From positions 124,001 through 188,000 of the forward strand of contig NZ_JALGYW010000001.1 in assembly GCF_023111095.1 (NCBI RefSeq): 64,000 nt of DNA, written 5' to 3'. Shown here one piece after another: positions 61,494-64,000 of the stretch. The translations under genes and the position numbers were made by a program. The notes under the pieces are model-generated. The model was not told where the DNA came from and made no database searches. It worked only from the letters and a program-made list of their open reading frames with translations. Each line of letters opens with the position of its first letter. Position 1 is the first letter of the stretch. The stretch is from Maribellus sp. YY47 (GTDB lineage Bacteria; Bacteroidota; Bacteroidia; Bacteroidales; Prolixibacteraceae).

Positions 61494-63863
61494 TTAATTT
61501 TTTTGAGCTGTCGGAGCCAGGCTTATTAAACGCTCTAATACCATTTGATAATGGTCGACCATCGCTTGTGCTGTTTCAGCAGTTGGATTATTAAACATTT
61601 CTTCGAGATAAGGAAATTGGCTTAAATCGAGGTTAGGGTTATTCATGTATGCATAATCTTTAATCTTCATTATTGCTTCTTCCACTGTTTGTGCTTCCAA
61701 TGCCCCACTTTTGTTAGCCATAAGTGTGTTCACCGAAGGCGATGTGGTAATTTGGTTGTTTGCCTGCTCTGCATTTCCGTTAACTGCATATAACTGAGGA
61801 TTATAGTTAGGATTAACTTCAGCCAATGCCAGTTGCATGTCATTTAACGTGCTCTGCATATTTTCTATTACCCTGGTCAGATCGTTTGTATTGATTCCCA
61901 CTGCAGTATTTACAAAAGAGAAAATTTCTTTACCGTCCGATTCTCCCCATGCGATACCTATAATTCGTGCATAATCACCTACAGCCATGTTTTTCGGATC
62001 CACAGCTATTGCCATTCCATCCTGGTTGCCTGATGGCAGGATGTAATCGCCTTTTTTAACTTTGCCAATTACCCTTACCTGAACCTGTCCCATGAAGGCT
62101 ACTTTTTCATATTTTTTTTCGTTGTCACCTTCGGGCATGGCTCCAATTACGGTCGGGTTCTGGGTGATCACCATGAATTTTTCTGCTTTTTTGAAGTCTT
62201 TGGAAATGACGCCGCCATTAACCCCAACTACCTCGCCAAACAAAAGAAGTTCGGTTTCTTCCTTTTTTTCGAGCCATTCAGCATAATCTGCTCCCCCTGA
62301 CTCAAAGGCTACTCCTAATCCAATTGTATGGAATGCTTCAAAAATGCCCCATTGCAGCGATTCTGTAACTACGTCAACTCCTGACCAAACCACGTCATCG
62401 ATGTCACCCAAAATAGCTTCTCCCACAAGAGCTCCCACACAGTTCACTCCAAATACAATCACTGATTTTGTAAAGTCTACGCCAATAGAATATAGTTCTA
62501 CGGCATATTCACTAGTAAAGTCAATACCATCAGGTTCAATTTTCAGCGGTTTAGCTCCACTTTGATCTCCTTGTGCAGGTAAAGGTGTACCGGGCAGCTT
62601 ACCATCCAGCTTTATCGAAAAAGGTTCTGGTTTTAGGATATCGTATATTACACTTAGTATTAGCCCCGGTAAACCTGAATTACCTTCAATTCTACCTTTT
62701 GCACTTCCCTGCCTGTCAAAAAAAGTAATAAAATTATCCTGTCGGCTGGGAAGAATTGCTGTTGATTTAATTCCAATACCATGTTTGCTTCCTTCAATTT
62801 GTAGTGCATATTCATCGTAGTCGGATGCGTCCCCTTCCGGATTATTGTATTTGATGGTAACCTGGCCACCGGCATTTACCTTGTTCATCAGATTAGTCGT
62901 TCCATCAACTGTCAGCGTTTTTTTGAGATTGGTATTGCCTTCAACCATAGCATTGTTTTTAACCTCTAGATTTTGATGGAGTAGGGTATTCTCATTTACT
63001 GTTAATGTTCCGCTCAAATAGGTTGGACTTGCATTATTTACATTTAACTGGTTATTCAAATCCGAAGTTCCGTCAACTTCAAGCGTATTTTTTAAGTGAG
63101 TTGCACCCTCCACATCCAACGTCCCCGTCAATACCGTAGGACTGTTGTTGGTCACTGATAAAGGTCCGTTATTGACCGTTTCTCCGGATGCTGTATTTAA
63201 GTATACATTCTGTTTAACAGAAAGATCCTCTCCAACATCAAGACTTCTGGCCAGGTTAATGTTCCCGTTGCTCTGAATTCTTAATCGTTCTATGTTATCG
63301 GTTACCATAACCAAATCCTTGGAGTCGGTGGTTCCCAGAACATCTTTGTCGGGATCAGTTTTTGAATTTCCAAATAACGACCAGGTTTGAGATGGAACCC
63401 CATCCTTAGCAGCACTTTTTAACTCTACGCCGGTGAGCGAACCTGCTGTTTTTGCATGTAAGGCATAAGGAACCGATAAAAACTGGGAAGTGCCCATATC
63501 TATCCATCCCGCTGATTCCTCCGTTTTTACTTTAACGTTCAGGAAATGTTGAGCAGAGCCCCAGTCTATTTCTTCAAAATTGTACATTCCGGATGATTCA
63601 CCTGTTCCAATTACAAGAACAAACATCCCATAGTTGTTGGTAATGACTTTGTGATTACCTTCCCATACAACATTGCCTTGGGCTGATTCTTTGAGAATCG
63701 TCACTTTAACTTCAAGAGAAGAATTTGCAATTAGGTCTCCAATCTGGTTTCGGGCTTCTGCCTGGTAAATTATTCCTTCCGGCGCCTGTGCCCAGGTAGT
63801 AGCAGAAATTAGACATAGCACTGCCATAAAGGCAATACGAATTAACAAAGTAATGCTTTTCAT
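61494..63863 (-). CDS. Large fibre-like exported protein with beta-solenoid-type repeats
   Basis: 789 residues with a signal peptide (to about residue 25, TTWAQ). An N-terminal domain common in Bacteroidota follows (GIIYQAEARNQIGDL, IDWGSAQHFLNVKV, FLSVPYALHAKTAG). Residues 210-340 are a run of degenerate repeats, such as GTLDVEGATHLKNTLEVDGT, LNVNNASPTYLSGTLTVNE and LKKTLTVDGTTNLMNKVN, typical of beta-solenoid or phage-tail-like stalks. The C-terminal half has a domain like those after tail fibres (DYAEWLEKKEETELLLFGEVVGV, YEKVAFMGQVQVRVIGKVKKGDYILPS). It has no T9SS sorting domain of its own; the next gene has one. It is probably a surface fibre or adhesin. Confidence 0.7.
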   Translation of the reverse strand: MKSITLLIRIAFMAVLCLISATTWAQAPEGIIYQAEARNQIGDLIANSSLEVKVTILKESAQGNVVWEGNHKVITNNYGMFVLVIGTGESSGMYNFEEIDWGSAQHFLNVKVKTEESAGWIDMGTSQFLSVPYALHAKTAGSLTGVELKSAAKDGVPSQTWSLFGNSKTDPDKDVLGTTDSKDLVMVTDNIERLRIQSNGNINLARSLDVGEDLSVKQNVYLNTASGETVNNGPLSVTNNSPTVLTGTLDVEGATHLKNTLEVDGTSDLNNQLNVNNASPTYLSGTLTVNENTLLHQNLEVKNNAMVEGNTNLKKTLTVDGTTNLMNKVNAGGQVTIKYNNPEGDASDYDEYALQIEGSKHGIGIKSTAILPSRQDNFITFFDRQGSAKGRIEGNSGLPGLILSVIYDILKPEPFSIKLDGKLPGTPLPAQGDQSGAKPLKIEPDGIDFTSEYAVELYSIGVDFTKSVIVFGVNCVGALVGEAILGDIDDVVWSGVDVVTESLQWGIFEAFHTIGLGVAFESGGADYAEWLEKKEETELLLFGEVVGVNGGVISKDFKKAEKFMVITQNPTVIGAMPEGDNEKKYEKVAFMGQVQVRVIGKVKKGDYILPSGNQDGMAIAVDPKNMAVGDYARIIGIAWGESDGKEIFSFVNTAVGINTNDLTRVIENMQSTLNDMQLALAEVNPNYNPQLYAVNGNAEQANNQITTSPSVNTLMANKSGALEAQTVEEAIMKIKDYAYMNNPNLDLSQFPYLEEMFNNPTAETAQAMVDHYQMVLERLISLAPTAQKN

Positions 63864-63931
63864 AAATTTTGTATTTAAAGAGTAGTTGGTGGGATAATCT
63901 GCTTGTCAGCAACGATATAGCATTTTCCCCC

Positions 63932-63978
63932 TTGTTTTTTATCAATAACAAGTTACGCTAACAATTGATAAAAAACAA
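63932..63978. repeat. 15-bp perfect inverted repeat upstream of the fibre-like gene
   Basis: The arms are TTGTTTTTTATCAAT (63932-63946) and ATTGATAAAAAACAA (63964-63978) with a 17-nt spacer, beginning 69 bp before the gene's start codon. It is too AT-rich and lacks a U-tract pattern for a normal terminator, so an operator or regulatory hairpin is more likely. Confidence 0.6.
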
Positions 63979-64000
63979 TATGTTAACGATGTGATTTTCT

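Overview
This 64 kb window is chromosomal DNA of a member of the Bacteroidota, probably a marine or sediment lineage of the Marinilabiliales/Prolixibacteraceae type (lineage is an inference, not tested). The evidence is the promoter style (-7 boxes of the form TAnnTTTG, almost no Shine-Dalgarno sequences), an LpxC-FabZ fusion, a type IX secretion (T9SS) C-terminal sorting domain protein plus the decayed remnant of another, a FISUMP-domain lipoprotein, a DUF4494 protein, and rimP-nusA-infB and sufBCDS operons of the Bacteroidota kind. Most of the window is dense housekeeping DNA. No rRNA, tRNA or CRISPR array was recognised.

Layout. 1-2921 (minus): an electron-transfer module (TAT-type Fe-S subunit, NrfD-type membrane subunit, cytochrome c cut by the window edge). 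It is divergent from 3601-8844 (plus): a SCO chaperone, a caa3-type haem-copper oxidase in the order I-III-IV-II, and haem O synthase. 8908-20483: RNA and nucleotide housekeeping (DEAD-box helicase, mnmA, yicC, gmk, nadD), a PAS-LuxR regulator with a perfect palindrome upstream, a ChaN-like protein, a methyltransferase, gdpD, and two tandem LpxL-type acyltransferases. 20824-28518 (minus): gltBD and argH. 29035-34020: an unusual envelope locus in which two paralogous membrane proteins flank a kinase-like membrane protein, followed by an ArnT/PMT-type glycosyltransferase. 34491-36822: Gcw_chp-type putative porin, P-II protein and AmtB, an ammonium uptake and sensing operon that fits functionally with gltBD.

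37294-40410 is the least tidy part. It holds a DUF4494 protein, a degenerate sequence resembling the 3' end of a group II intron, a decayed T9SS cargo gene, a FISUMP lipoprotein and a repeat-rich intergenic region. 40411-48229 (minus): a large anchored protein with a repeat-like C-terminus, then infB, nusA and rimP. 48497-53029 (plus): HD hydrolase and the lipid A genes lpxD, lpxC/fabZ and lpxA. 53259-60972: thiL, then the SUF iron-sulfur assembly genes (sufB, C, D, S, E and a MIP18/SufT-like gene) with an opposite-strand rubrerythrin among them. 61022-63863 (minus): a fibre-like secreted protein and a small T9SS cargo protein.

The best candidate for an undescribed system is 29035-34020. The two flanking membrane proteins share a strongly conserved acidic and aromatic motif block. 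The central protein has a glycine-rich loop and lysine like a protein or lipopolysaccharide kinase, but lacks the usual catalytic aspartate. Other points worth a second look are the incomplete cysteine sets in the Fe-S subunit, a nonsense codon in the signal peptide of a small gene, a likely leaderless mnmA mRNA, and several perfect inverted repeats that look like operators.
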